This document shows positions 1-7,889 of a stretch of DNA of 64,000 nucleotides, piece by piece. The notes under the pieces are model-generated. The model was given only the letters and a program-made list of their open reading frames with translations. It did no database searches and had not been told where the DNA came from. Origin of the DNA: Betaproteobacteria bacterium (GTDB taxonomy: Bacteria > Pseudomonadota > Gammaproteobacteria > Burkholderiales > SG8-41); the NCBI GenBank assembly GCA_900299145.1, contig OMIN01000148.1:1-64000 (forward strand), written 5' to 3'. Position 1 is the first letter of the stretch, and every line of letters starts with the position of its first letter. The position numbers and the translations under genes were made by a program.

Positions 1-111
1 CTTATATTAAAAGGCTAGCGCGTCGCGTAACGTGAATAAAACACGTTGCGCGGAGCGGTCTGTGCAAACATCTGGTTTTTCCACCATCACAAACGGGCTG
101 GTTGTCTCGGC

Positions 112-1092
112 ATGATTCGCGCCGAGGCTGGTACCGTACCAGACGCCGAATTTCAGAAACTCGTGCGCCAGCGCTACGTGGGTAATCCGCGCGCGATAGG
201 CGCGCTTGGTGCGCGGCTTATGGTGGGGCGCGATTGTCCATTGTCGCCCGCTGATGGGATCGAACTGCTACACGAAGCCGCGCGGCAAAGCGATGCCGAC
301 GCTTGGGCGTGCCTCGCGGTGACGGCGGCAGCGGGCGTGGGCCGCTTGCAAAGTTGGGACGAGGCGTTCACGGCATTGGATAAAGCGGCAGGTCTAGAAC
401 ACGCGTCCGCTGCCCGGCAGCGGCGTATTCTGAATGCGCTGGGGGTGACGGACGCAGCCAGTGCAGAAAGCTGGATCGGCTGTTTCGGCACGCGGCTTGT
501 GCGCGAGGTGCCGCGCTTTGCCGCGCATGCCGGTTTTTTGCCGTTGCCGCTATGCAAGCACGTGATCGAACGCGCGCGCCCGCGACTTGCCCGCGCGCAA
601 GTGTTTGACGCGGTTAGCGGTGCTTTAAAGATAGACCCCATGCGCACCAACACCAATGCCGCTTTTTCGGTTATCGACAGCGACGTAGTGATGCAACTGG
701 CGCGGGCGCACATCGCGCGCGCGGCGGGCGTTGCTTTTGATGCGTTGGAGCCGATGGAAGTGCTGCACTACACCGGGGGTGAGCTGTACAAACCGCACAT
801 CGATTTTTTCCACCCGTCGCGCTCCGGTTACGCCGATGAAATGCGCCTCCGCGGCCAGCGCGTGAAAACTTGTCTCGTGTACCTGAACGCGGGATACGAG
901 GGCGGTGAGACTGAATTTCCCAAACTCGGCATCAAATTTCGTGGCGAGCCGGGCGAAGCGTTGGTGTTCGACAACATGGGCGCGGACGGCGCGGGCGACA
1001 TGAACACCGTGCACAGCGGTTTGGCAGTGACGCGCGGCGAAAAATGGGTGCTGTCGCAGTGGATACGGGATAAGCGGCAGCCGGTGGCGTAG
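112..1092 (+). CDS. Prolyl 4-hydroxylase-like 2OG-Fe(II) oxygenase with Sel1-like N-terminus
   Basis: Predicted to be a cytoplasmic Fe(II)/2-oxoglutarate dioxygenase that hydroxylates a protein or small substrate; no signal peptide is seen. The iron triad is visible as H229-I-D231 and H301, and K311 (in RGEKW) fits the 2-oxoglutarate carboxylate ligand. The first 150 residues are Ala-rich and helical and look like degenerate Sel1/TPR repeats, a partner-binding region found in some bacterial P4H-like proteins. The frame is open from a TTG at 46, but the ATG at 112 is preferred because the earlier residues look like translated leader. The protein would be 326 aa. The substrate is unknown. The family call is firm; the function is not. 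Confidence 0.85.
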   Translation: MIRAEAGTVPDAEFQKLVRQRYVGNPRAIGALGARLMVGRDCPLSPADGIELLHEAARQSDADAWACLAVTAAAGVGRLQSWDEAFTALDKAAGLEHASAARQRRILNALGVTDAASAESWIGCFGTRLVREVPRFAAHAGFLPLPLCKHVIERARPRLARAQVFDAVSGALKIDPMRTNTNAAFSVIDSDVVMQLARAHIARAAGVAFDALEPMEVLHYTGGELYKPHIDFFHPSRSGYADEMRLRGQRVKTCLVYLNAGYEGGETEFPKLGIKFRGEPGEALVFDNMGADGAGDMNTVHSGLAVTRGEKWVLSQWIRDKRQPVA

Positions 1093-1308
1093 GGTGCCGG
1101 GTGCAATTTAAATTTGCACGCTGGCGAATTGTTGTGGCCCGGCAAGAGCGTGAGTATTCCGGGGGAGTTTCCGGGGCTACACAATTGTTGGTCATAGCAT
1201 CTGACATGCCCTGACATTCCCGCTTTCGCGGGAATGACTAGGCTACTTTTCAGCCAACATCAATCACATTGGGAAGTCATCCCAGATTTGGGGTAGCAGT
1301 ATTGACCG
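1093..1308. other. Intergenic region with a REP-like hairpin
   Basis: No gene is seen. At about 1212-1239 there is an imperfect palindrome around CCCGCTTTCGCGGGAATGAC, the widespread REP-type sequence of proteobacteria in which CATTCCCGC pairs with GCGGGAATG. It lies between convergent genes and could help end both transcripts. Confidence 0.55.
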
Positions 1309-2442
1309 CTAATCCCGATACCTCCCCATAAACGCCCGGTCTATCGAATCTTTCCATCGCCAAACCCAATTGCCGTGAAACGCCAGCGGTCCCCACGACG
1401 CAATCGCATGGCGTTCGCCGGTGCTGATGAGCGCCAGCGCGCGTGACTGTGGGGTGTAGATTTGGAGCGCTTGTTCTGATTGACCATTTAACGCCGCGCG
1501 CAGGTTGCGCGCGAGCACCGGGCCTTGCCGCACGGCGTAGACGCCGGATTTCGGGTACACAACATTTTCCACGGTCGCGCAATCCCCTGCGGCAAAAATC
1601 TCTTTGTGTGAGGTTGATTGTAAGTATTTGTTTTGATTGATAAATTTTTTATCGTTGAGTGCAAGATCGCTGCTCGCCAGCCAGGGCGGTGGCTCTGCGC
1701 CGGTGACCCAGACTGTGGCGTCGGCAGCCACGTGTTGTTCTCGATCTTGTGCGTCGCGGGCGATCAAGGTTTGCGCATCAACGCGCGTGACGCGCAGCCC
1801 GCAATGCACTTGCACCGCTTTGCGTGCAAGATTGTGCGCCACTCTGGCGCGCACGCCGTGCGGGTGTTGCGCAAGCACATGCGGCGCGTCGGTGAGGAGG
1901 TGGTATTCAACTTCGCGGCGCGGCGTCTGATGTGCAAGAAAAAATTGCATGGCGAGCAGCGTTTCCACGCCCGCCGCGCCGCCGCCGACCACGGCGATGC
2001 GGCGCACTTCGCCCTTGCGCACGCGTTCAATGAGGAAGGCCCAATGCTTGAGAAAGGCTGAGACAGGTTTCACCAGAATGCCGTGTTCCTTCGCGCCCGG
2101 TATGCCATTGACGATGGGCGTGGAGCCGGTGTTGATCGACAACAGGTCGTAATTCAGTATGTCGTCGTTGCTCAAGGCAACTGTGCGCTGCGCTGCATTT
2201 AGCGCCCTGGCCTCGGCCAGTATGAAGCGCGCGCCAGCGCCAGCCGCCAGCGGTTGCAGGTCGATATGGCATTCGTCAAACGTGTAATGCCCGGCCACCA
2301 GTCCCGGCAACATGCCGGAATAGGGCGTGTGGCGATCCGGGCTGACGAGGATGATTTCGGTGTTTGGCGGACGTTGCTCGCCGAATTGACGCAGCACTTC
2401 CACGTGCGCGTGGCCGCCGCCGACCAGGAGAAGCTTTTTCAT
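1309..2442 (-). CDS. FAD-dependent pyridine nucleotide-disulfide-type oxidoreductase (SelD N-terminal-like)
   Basis: A 377-aa flavoprotein. The N-terminal Rossmann motif reads LLLVGGGHAHVEVLRQFG. A second nucleotide-binding motif, IAVVGGGAAGVE, lies near residue 150, and the FAD-contacting IFAAGDCATVEN near residue 290. The HAHVEV signature and the DRHTPYSGMLPGLVAG segment match the NDH-2-like oxidoreductases that are fused to or encoded beside selenophosphate synthetase. No selD is nearby. The ATG at 2442 is chosen because it begins the Rossmann strand; longer starts add junk residues. Positions 1621-1640 carry a copy of the AT-rich interspersed repeat inside the frame, encoding KFINQNKYLQS just before the GDC motif. 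Electron acceptor and donor are unknown. Confidence 0.8.
   Translation of the reverse strand: MKKLLLVGGGHAHVEVLRQFGEQRPPNTEIILVSPDRHTPYSGMLPGLVAGHYTFDECHIDLQPLAAGAGARFILAEARALNAAQRTVALSNDDILNYDLLSINTGSTPIVNGIPGAKEHGILVKPVSAFLKHWAFLIERVRKGEVRRIAVVGGGAAGVETLLAMQFFLAHQTPRREVEYHLLTDAPHVLAQHPHGVRARVAHNLARKAVQVHCGLRVTRVDAQTLIARDAQDREQHVAADATVWVTGAEPPPWLASSDLALNDKKFINQNKYLQSTSHKEIFAAGDCATVENVVYPKSGVYAVRQGPVLARNLRAALNGQSEQALQIYTPQSRALALISTGERHAIASWGPLAFHGNWVWRWKDSIDRAFMGRYRD
1621..1640 (-). repeat. AT-rich interspersed repeat, copy 1 (intragenic)
   Basis: On the minus strand it reads TCAATCAAAACAAATACTTA, 17 of 20 matches to TCAATAAAAACAGATACTTA. This is the only copy inside a coding sequence; it keeps the reading frame of the FAD oxidoreductase. 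Confidence 0.65.
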
Positions 2443-2528
2443 GGGAGTGCAATTCGCCGCCGGAAATCGGATAATCCGCCATTCTATAGGCAGCCGCCAT
2501 ACAGACCATACACAAGTCAGGGGAGAGC

Positions 2529-3530
2529 ATGAGCCGCGTAACACTCACACAATATCTCGTCGAACAACAACGCGCCAAGGGCCTGGCCCCTGCCGACGTG
2601 CGGCAATTGATTGAAGACGTGGGCCGTGCGTGCAAGGGCATCGCCTCGGCCATCAACAAGGGCGCGCTGGCGGGCGTGCTGGGTGGCGCGGGCACAGACA
2701 ACGTGCAGGGCGAGGCGCAGAAAAAGCTTGATGTGATTTCCAATGACATGATCGTTGCCGCCACCGAGTGGGGCGGCTATCTCGCGGGTATGGCGTCCGA
2801 GGAAATGGACAACGCGTTGCCAATCCCCGCGCACCTGCCCAAGGGCGAATATCTGCTGGTGTATGACCCGCTCGATGGTTCATCCAATATCGATGTCAAT
2901 GTGTCGGTGGGCACGATCTTCTCGGTGCTGCGTTGCCCGCAGGGCGTGAGCGCCGCCGACGAAAAAGCCTATCTACAGCCGGGCAAGCAGCAAATTGCGG
3001 CGGGCTTTGTGGTGTACGGGCCCGCGACCATCATGGTGCTGACCGTGGGCAACGGCGCAACCGCTTTCACGCTCGATCGTGACGCAGGTGACTGGATACA
3101 GACGACAGAGAAAATCGAGATTCCCGCCGACACCAAGGAGTTCGCGATCAACACGTCAAACTCGCGCAACTGGACGGCGCCGATCAAGCGCTACATCGAC
3201 GAATGCCTAGCCGGCACGAAAGGCCCGCGCGGCAAGGATTTCAACATGCGCTGGGTGGCGTCGATGGTGGCGGATGTGTTCCGCATCATTTCGCGGGGCG
3301 GCATTTTCATGTACCCGGCGGACGCGAAATATGCCGAGGGCCGCTTGCGTTTGCTGTACGAGGCCAACCCCATGTCGTTCATCGTCGAGCAAGCCGGCGG
3401 CGCGGCCATTAACGGCCCGCAGCGCATCCTCGACGTGCAGCCCGGCAAGCTGCACCAGCGCCAAGGCGTAATACTGGGGTCGAAGAACGAAGTGGCACTG
3501 GTCGGTAAGTACTACGCCGAGATGAAGTAG
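2529..3530 (+). CDS. fbp: Fructose-1,6-bisphosphatase class I
   Basis: Hydrolyses fructose-1,6-bisphosphate to fructose-6-phosphate in gluconeogenesis (or the Calvin cycle), in the cytoplasm and with Mg2+. The class I signature [12 protein letters not shown] starts at D113 and supplies metal-binding acidic residues. The substrate-binding segment [10 protein letters not shown] and the C-terminal [15 protein letters not shown] are also present. Length (333 aa) is normal for the family. The start at 2529 is preceded by GGGGAGAG. The gene is divergent from the FAD oxidoreductase, with 86 bp between starts. No CbbL or other Calvin-cycle gene is adjacent, so a gluconeogenic role is the simpler reading. 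Confidence 0.97.
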   Translation: MSRVTLTQYLVEQQRAKGLAPADVRQLIEDVGRACKGIASAINKGALAGVLGGAGTDNVQGEAQKKLDVISNDMIVAATEWGGYLAGMASEEMDNALPIPAHLPKGEYLLVYDPLDGSSNIDVNVSVGTIFSVLRCPQGVSAADEKAYLQPGKQQIAAGFVVYGPATIMVLTVGNGATAFTLDRDAGDWIQTTEKIEIPADTKEFAINTSNSRNWTAPIKRYIDECLAGTKGPRGKDFNMRWVASMVADVFRIISRGGIFMYPADAKYAEGRLRLLYEANPMSFIVEQAGGAAINGPQRILDVQPGKLHQRQGVILGSKNEVALVGKYYAEMK

Positions 3531-3563
3531 ATAGCGCCACGCCAGTTGACGGAATTTTCGGCC

Positions 3564-3839
3564 ATGTCCGCCTCGCAATTCCCGCCGCTGCAAAGCAAGG
3601 TGTCAACCAAGCACTGCACCAATTGCAGTGCGAAAATGGCGCTGTATTCGCTGCCGGGGCATTACGGCGCATCGGTGGATATTGATGTCTGCATGGATTG
3701 CAACGCCATCTGGTTCGATCAGTACGAAAGCACGCTGCTGTCGCCCGACGGAACGGTCGCGCTGTTCAGCTTATTAACGAACGCGGCGGCACTTCCACCA
3801 GCGCCGCCGCGAAGTTCGGCGAAGGGCTGCGCTGCGTGA
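3564..3839 (+). CDS. TFIIB-type zinc-ribbon protein, N-terminal fragment (frameshifted)
   Basis: Carries the first half of a zf-TFIIB-like domain: KHCTNCSAKM followed by VCMDCNAIWFDQYE, the Cys4 pattern of short bacterial zinc ribbons. The frame then degenerates (LLTNAAALPPAPP). The frame of the overlapping downstream ORF continues naturally as QLINERGG from 3767. Reading TTC at 3765-3767 and then CAG at 3767-3769 rejoins the two frames, so one base is missing relative to an intact gene. The ATG at 3564 is preferred over an upstream TTG. Treat this entry and the next as one gene, unless the shift is real and the gene is decaying. Confidence 0.7.
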   Translation: MSASQFPPLQSKVSTKHCTNCSAKMALYSLPGHYGASVDIDVCMDCNAIWFDQYESTLLSPDGTVALFSLLTNAAALPPAPPRSSAKGCAA

Positions 3840-4792
3840 CCTGCGGCGAAGGCATGAAGCTCACTCACGATCAGGTGAAGGGCACGCGCTTTTCGTACCA
3901 GGCCTGCCGCAAGGGCCATGGGCGGCTTACCACGTTCCACAATTTTCTGGCCGAAAAGCAGTTCGTGCGCGAGTTGACCAAAGCCGAGCGCGCAAAGCTT
4001 TCCGCCACGGTTGGGCAAATACGTTGCTCTGGCTGTGGCGCGGCGGTGAATATCGGCAAGGTCGATGCGTGTGAATATTGCCGCGCTCCGGTGTCGGTGT
4101 TCGACCGCGATGCGGCAAAGAAGGCCATTGATCACTATTTGCAACAGCGCGGGACACATCAGCCATCGCAGGTACCTATGGATCGCCGCGAAGCGCCGCG
4201 CGCCGCGGATCAGCGCTGGAGCGCCTATGATCGAGCGGAACTCGGCTCGGATATTCTTTATGCGCTGGGGCGTGCCGCAATGCGCCTGGGGTCAGGCGGT
4301 GCGCGCGCCGTGCCGGCGGGCGTGGCAGGCGCGGCTGCCGCAGAGGGCGGCGCGTTTGCGGATGCGGCTTCAAATACTGCGGCAACGGCGGGCACGCTGC
4401 CCGATGCCACTTCGGCGCTGTTCGGCAACGAGGTTTTGTCCAGTGTGTCGAATACCGCCGGAGGCGCCGTGAACGAGGTGCTGCGGGGCGCGGGTGCGGC
4501 CGATGTGCTGCCGAGCGCTACCGATGCCTTGTTCGGCGGCGCAAGTGAAGCCGCAGGTAATGTCACGGCGGGACTCGGCGGCGAAATCGCCAACGCGTTC
4601 AGCGAAGCCGCGTCCTCGGGCATCGGTGAAGGTGTGATGAGCGCTGCGGCGGACATTGGTGGGAACATGATGGGATCGGTCGCCGAAGGCGGTGTGGAAG
4701 CCGTGGGGAGCATTGCATCAGCCGCGAGCGAGGGTGTTGTGGATCTGGTCACCGACGGCATCGGCAGTTTGCTTGACGCCATATTCAATTAA
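3698..4792 (+). CDS. Zinc-ribbon protein with Ala/Gly-rich tail, C-terminal part (frameshifted)
   Basis: Coding evidence begins at about 3767; the annotated ATG at 3698 probably lies out of the true frame. From there come a half-ribbon (LRCVTCGEGM) and a second ribbon (IRCSGCGAAV with ACEYCRAPV). A short charged linker and about 190 residues of low-complexity Ala/Gly/Ser follow. The tail contains recurring blocks (DATSALFGNEV; SATDALFGGAS) that suggest amphipathic or glycine-zipper helices. The protein ends LLDAIFN. The function is unknown; a membrane-associated zinc-ribbon protein is possible. Another multi-ribbon protein is encoded at 29797-30954. Confidence 0.65.
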   Translation: MQRHLVRSVRKHAAVARRNGRAVQLINERGGTSTSAAAKFGEGLRCVTCGEGMKLTHDQVKGTRFSYQACRKGHGRLTTFHNFLAEKQFVRELTKAERAKLSATVGQIRCSGCGAAVNIGKVDACEYCRAPVSVFDRDAAKKAIDHYLQQRGTHQPSQVPMDRREAPRAADQRWSAYDRAELGSDILYALGRAAMRLGSGGARAVPAGVAGAAAAEGGAFADAASNTAATAGTLPDATSALFGNEVLSSVSNTAGGAVNEVLRGAGAADVLPSATDALFGGASEAAGNVTAGLGGEIANAFSEAASSGIGEGVMSAAADIGGNMMGSVAEGGVEAVGSIASAASEGVVDLVTDGIGSLLDAIFN

Positions 4793-4798
4793 AAATAT

Positions 4799-4818
4799 TA
4801 AATTAAATCAAATACTTA
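4799..4818 (+). repeat. AT-rich interspersed repeat, copy 2
   Basis: TAAATTAAATCAAATACTTA. The last A is the first base of the ATG of the CinA-like gene, so the repeat fills the space where a Shine-Dalgarno would be. It follows the stop of the zinc-ribbon gene by 6 bp. Confidence 0.7.
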
Positions 4819-6083
4819 TGCGAATTGAAGTTATCTGCACCGGCGACGAGGTGCTCACCGGCAAAATTGTCAACAGCAACTTCAGCTATATCAGCCAGAA
4901 GCTCGAGGATTTCGGCTTGTCGCTGACGTGGGAAACCACGGTGGGTGACGACCGTGACGAACTGCTGCTGGCGTTTCAGCTCGCGGGCCAACGCGCCGAT
5001 GCGGTGATCGTCAACGGCGGGCTGGGGCCAACGGTGGATGATCTGTCGCAGGAAATCGCTGCCAAGGCCGCCGGTGTGGGGCTCGAATTGAATGAAGCGT
5101 GGATGGCTACGATGGAAGCCTTTTTCGCCAAGCGCCTGCGCCAGATGCCGCCCAACAACAAAAAGCAGGCCATGCTGCCTGTCGGCGCGGAAGTGCTCGA
5201 CAACCCCATCGGCACCGCGTGTGGCTTCGCAGTCACCATCGGCAAGGCGCGCTTTTTCTTCACGCCTGGCGTGCCGCGCGAAATGCGCAAAATGCTGGAA
5301 GAGCAGATTGTGCCGCGTCTAATGGCAAAAAGCGGTCAGCAGACGGCAGTGTTCCTGAAACGTTTTCATTCGTACGGCATTGGCGAGTCGCACGCCGACA
5401 CCATGCTCGACGGCGTGGAAGCGATGTCGCCTGACGGCAGCGTGAAGCTCGGTTTCCGCGCGCACTATCCGCAGCTCGAGACCAAGCTCACCGCGCGCGG
5501 GCGCGATATGAATGAAATTCGCGCCAAGCTCGCGCCCATTGAGGCCGAAGTGCGCAAGCGCTACGGCAATTTCATCATGTCGGAAGATGATGCCACGCTC
5601 GAAGGTGTAGTGCTGGCCGAACTGGCAAAAGCGAAGGCCACGCTCACCATCGTCGAGGATTTCACTGCGGGCCAGATTTGCGCACGCGTGGCGCATTTGC
5701 CCGGCGCGGAAAAGCTCGTGCGCCGCGGTGTGGTGGCGCGTGACATGACGGAACTTTGTAATGCCGTGCACCTGCTGCATGTGCCGCAAAGTATCGACAA
5801 GGAAGCCGCCGAATCCGTCGCCCGCGCGGCGCGCGACCACACCGGCGCCTCGCATGCGCTGGCGGTGCTGATCGAAATCGACAACGCGGCGGCCGACCGC
5901 ATTGAATTTGCCGGCACCGTGTGCCTTGCAATCGCCACGGCGGACAAAGTGGCCTCGCGCCGCAGCCGCGTGGTGGGCGGGCGCGATTGGGTGCGGCTGG
6001 GTGCGGTGGAGATGGGTCTCGACTGCCTGCGGCGATTCTTGCAGGGGCTGCCGGTGGATGAGCGGATTGATTTTGAAAAATAA
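4818..6083 (+). CDS. CinA-like molybdopterin-binding-fold protein with divergent C-terminal domain
   Basis: A 421-aa cytoplasmic protein. Residues 1-170 form the MoaB/MogA-like domain of CinA: CTGDEVLTGKIVNSN, VNGGLGPTVDDLSQE and FFFTPGVPREM. In CinA this domain acts as an ADP-ribose pyrophosphatase-type hydrolase. The last 165 residues align in outline with the CinA C-terminal (PncC, NMN deamidase) domain, but its usual ESCTGG motif reads EDFTAG, so deamidase activity is doubtful. The ATG at 4818 is used because MRIEVICTGDEV is the conserved N-terminus. No Shine-Dalgarno is visible; an AT-rich repeat sits there instead. Confidence 0.85.
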   Translation: MRIEVICTGDEVLTGKIVNSNFSYISQKLEDFGLSLTWETTVGDDRDELLLAFQLAGQRADAVIVNGGLGPTVDDLSQEIAAKAAGVGLELNEAWMATMEAFFAKRLRQMPPNNKKQAMLPVGAEVLDNPIGTACGFAVTIGKARFFFTPGVPREMRKMLEEQIVPRLMAKSGQQTAVFLKRFHSYGIGESHADTMLDGVEAMSPDGSVKLGFRAHYPQLETKLTARGRDMNEIRAKLAPIEAEVRKRYGNFIMSEDDATLEGVVLAELAKAKATLTIVEDFTAGQICARVAHLPGAEKLVRRGVVARDMTELCNAVHLLHVPQSIDKEAAESVARAARDHTGASHALAVLIEIDNAAADRIEFAGTVCLAIATADKVASRRSRVVGGRDWVRLGAVEMGLDCLRRFLQGLPVDERIDFEK

Positions 6084-6096
6084 TGGAGGAACAGTG

Positions 6097-7194
6097 ATGA
6101 CTACACGTCGCAATTTTGTATTGAGTGCTGCCGCACTTGCTGCCCAGGCTGTTCTACCCGCCAATACGCGCGCGCAAAGCGCCCCCATGCAAGTCCCTAC
6201 CGTCGACAGCCTCACCATCCGCGTCATTACCGACAGCAGCTACGACACGCCGCGCGCGGGCGGCAACAAATGGGTGAAGGTGCGGCGATCGGGCTTTATC
6301 TCGCGGCAGGACTTCCGCAAGGCGCTGCACAATGAGTGGGGCCTGTCGCTCGCGCTGGAATCAAGGATTGGCAGCGACACGCGCCATCTCATGCTCGATT
6401 TCGGCTATACGCCGAATGCGCTTTTGAACAACATGGAAATCCTCGGCATTGACGGCGCGAAGATGCAGGGGTTAATCATGAGTCACGGGCATTTCGATCA
6501 CTTTGGTGGACTGCTCGGTTATCTTGAAAAGTACCGCGCGCAGTTGCCCAATGATCTGGCGCTGCACGTCGGCGGCGAGGACAACTTCTGCAATCGCAAG
6601 AATCAGTCAGGTACCCCCGGCCACTTCAGCGATTGGGGCGTGCTCGACCGGCGCGATCTCGAGAAGCACCGCGTGCGCGTGGTGTCCTGTGAGAAGCCGA
6701 CGGTGGTGATGGGGCACGCATTTACCACGGGGTCGATCACACGCAAAAGCTTTGAGCGCGTTCTGCCCAACACTCAGGTCGAGTACTTCAAGACCAAAGG
6801 AATCGGTTGCGACATTCCCGAGGCTAACGCCAAAGCTGGCGGCAAGCCCGTGGCTGATGAGCATATTCACGAGCACGGCACCTGCTTCAACCTTAAAGAT
6901 CGCGGGCTGGTGGTGATTTCCTCCTGCGGTCACGCCGGTATCATCAACACCGCGCGGCAGGCGATGGAAGTTTCCGGCGTTAAAAAAGTGCATGCAGCAC
7001 TGGGCGGTTTCCACCTCTTTCCCGCGCCCGATGACTATCTGCGCAACACGGTCGAAGCCATGCAAAAGCTCGATCCGGATGTAATCATCCCGATGCACTG
7101 CTCCGGCCCCGGACTGATTGCGATCCTGCGCAGCGAGGTGTCGGACAAAGTGGTGACCTCGACCACTGGCACGGAGTTTGTGTTTGGGGCTTGA
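6097..7194 (+). CDS. Tat-exported metallo-beta-lactamase-fold hydrolase (COG1237-like)
   Basis: The N-terminus MTTRRNFVLSAAALAAQA is a twin-arginine signal with likely cleavage after TRAQS, so the 365-aa protein acts in the periplasm. The zinc motif HxHxDH is seen at H130-G-H132-F-D134-H135, followed by GGLLGYLEKY. Further metal ligands fit SSCGHAG and PMHCSGP near the C-terminus. This arrangement matches the COG1237 branch, named after a methanopterin-precursor enzyme; here the substrate is unknown and the name should not be transferred. The Shine-Dalgarno GGAGGA is ideal for the ATG at 6097. The gene follows the CinA-like gene by 13 bp and is likely co-transcribed with it. Confidence 0.88.
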   Translation: MTTRRNFVLSAAALAAQAVLPANTRAQSAPMQVPTVDSLTIRVITDSSYDTPRAGGNKWVKVRRSGFISRQDFRKALHNEWGLSLALESRIGSDTRHLMLDFGYTPNALLNNMEILGIDGAKMQGLIMSHGHFDHFGGLLGYLEKYRAQLPNDLALHVGGEDNFCNRKNQSGTPGHFSDWGVLDRRDLEKHRVRVVSCEKPTVVMGHAFTTGSITRKSFERVLPNTQVEYFKTKGIGCDIPEANAKAGGKPVADEHIHEHGTCFNLKDRGLVVISSCGHAGIINTARQAMEVSGVKKVHAALGGFHLFPAPDDYLRNTVEAMQKLDPDVIIPMHCSGPGLIAILRSEVSDKVVTSTTGTEFVFGA

Positions 7195-7244
7195 CGGTAA
7201 GTAGGGTGCCGGTGAGCGCCAGCGAACCGCACCGGTGGCGTGCG

Positions 7245-7856
7245 ATGTATGCGCGAATGATGCGCTTTGCTACGCTCGCCGCCAGTCTGCTCTGTGGTTT
7301 TGCGTTCGCTCAACCGGAGCCTGACCGCGAACAAGCCGCACGCCTGATGAACGAACTGATGTCTGGCAAGGCGGCCGTCGGCACACCGTTCACGCTCACC
7401 AATCAACACGGTAAGAAGACCAGCCTCGCGGATTTTCGCGGCAAACTGGTGCTGCTGTACTTTGGCTACACCACCTGCCCGGATGTATGCCCGACCGATC
7501 TCGCGGCAATGACGCGCGCGGTGGATGCGCTGGGCAAGTCGGGCGCTGAGGTGCAGCCCCTATTCATTACCCTTGACCCCGCGCGCGATACGCGCGAGTT
7601 GTTGCGCGACTATGCCAAAGCCTTTCATCCGCGGCTTGTGGCGCTGACGGGCAGCGAAGACGAAACCCGGCGCATCGCCACGGCATTCAAGGTCTACTAC
7701 GAAAGGAATACGCCGCCCAATTCGAAAATCTACCTGATCGAGCATACGGCATTCACCTTTCTGTTGGGGCGTGACGGGAACTACCTGCTGTTCTTTCCTC
7801 CGGGCACGCCGCCGGAACGCATGACCGTCATGCTACGCGAGCACTTGCCCCGGTAA
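7245..7856 (+). CDS. SCO1/SenC/PrrC-family copper chaperone
   Basis: A periplasmic or membrane-tethered thioredoxin-fold protein that delivers copper to cytochrome c oxidase or acts as a thiol redox protein. The copper ligands are C78 and C82 in TTCPDVCPTD, and H167 in LIEHTAFTF. An N-terminal hydrophobic segment (FATLAASLLCGFAFA) serves as signal or anchor. The frame is open from 7191, but M at 7245 or 7257 gives a normal signal peptide. No oxidase genes are nearby; the two-component system follows 33 bp later. Confidence 0.9.
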   Translation: MYARMMRFATLAASLLCGFAFAQPEPDREQAARLMNELMSGKAAVGTPFTLTNQHGKKTSLADFRGKLVLLYFGYTTCPDVCPTDLAAMTRAVDALGKSGAEVQPLFITLDPARDTRELLRDYAKAFHPRLVALTGSEDETRRIATAFKVYYERNTPPNSKIYLIEHTAFTFLLGRDGNYLLFFPPGTPPERMTVMLREHLPR

Positions 7857-7889
7857 ATCCCGATGAAGTCCCTGAGCGCCAGCTAAGCG

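Noticed and set aside
3760-3772. Programmed -1 frameshift in the zinc-ribbon gene
   Set aside because: No X-XXY-YYZ heptamer or nearby strong hairpin is seen; error or mutation is simpler.
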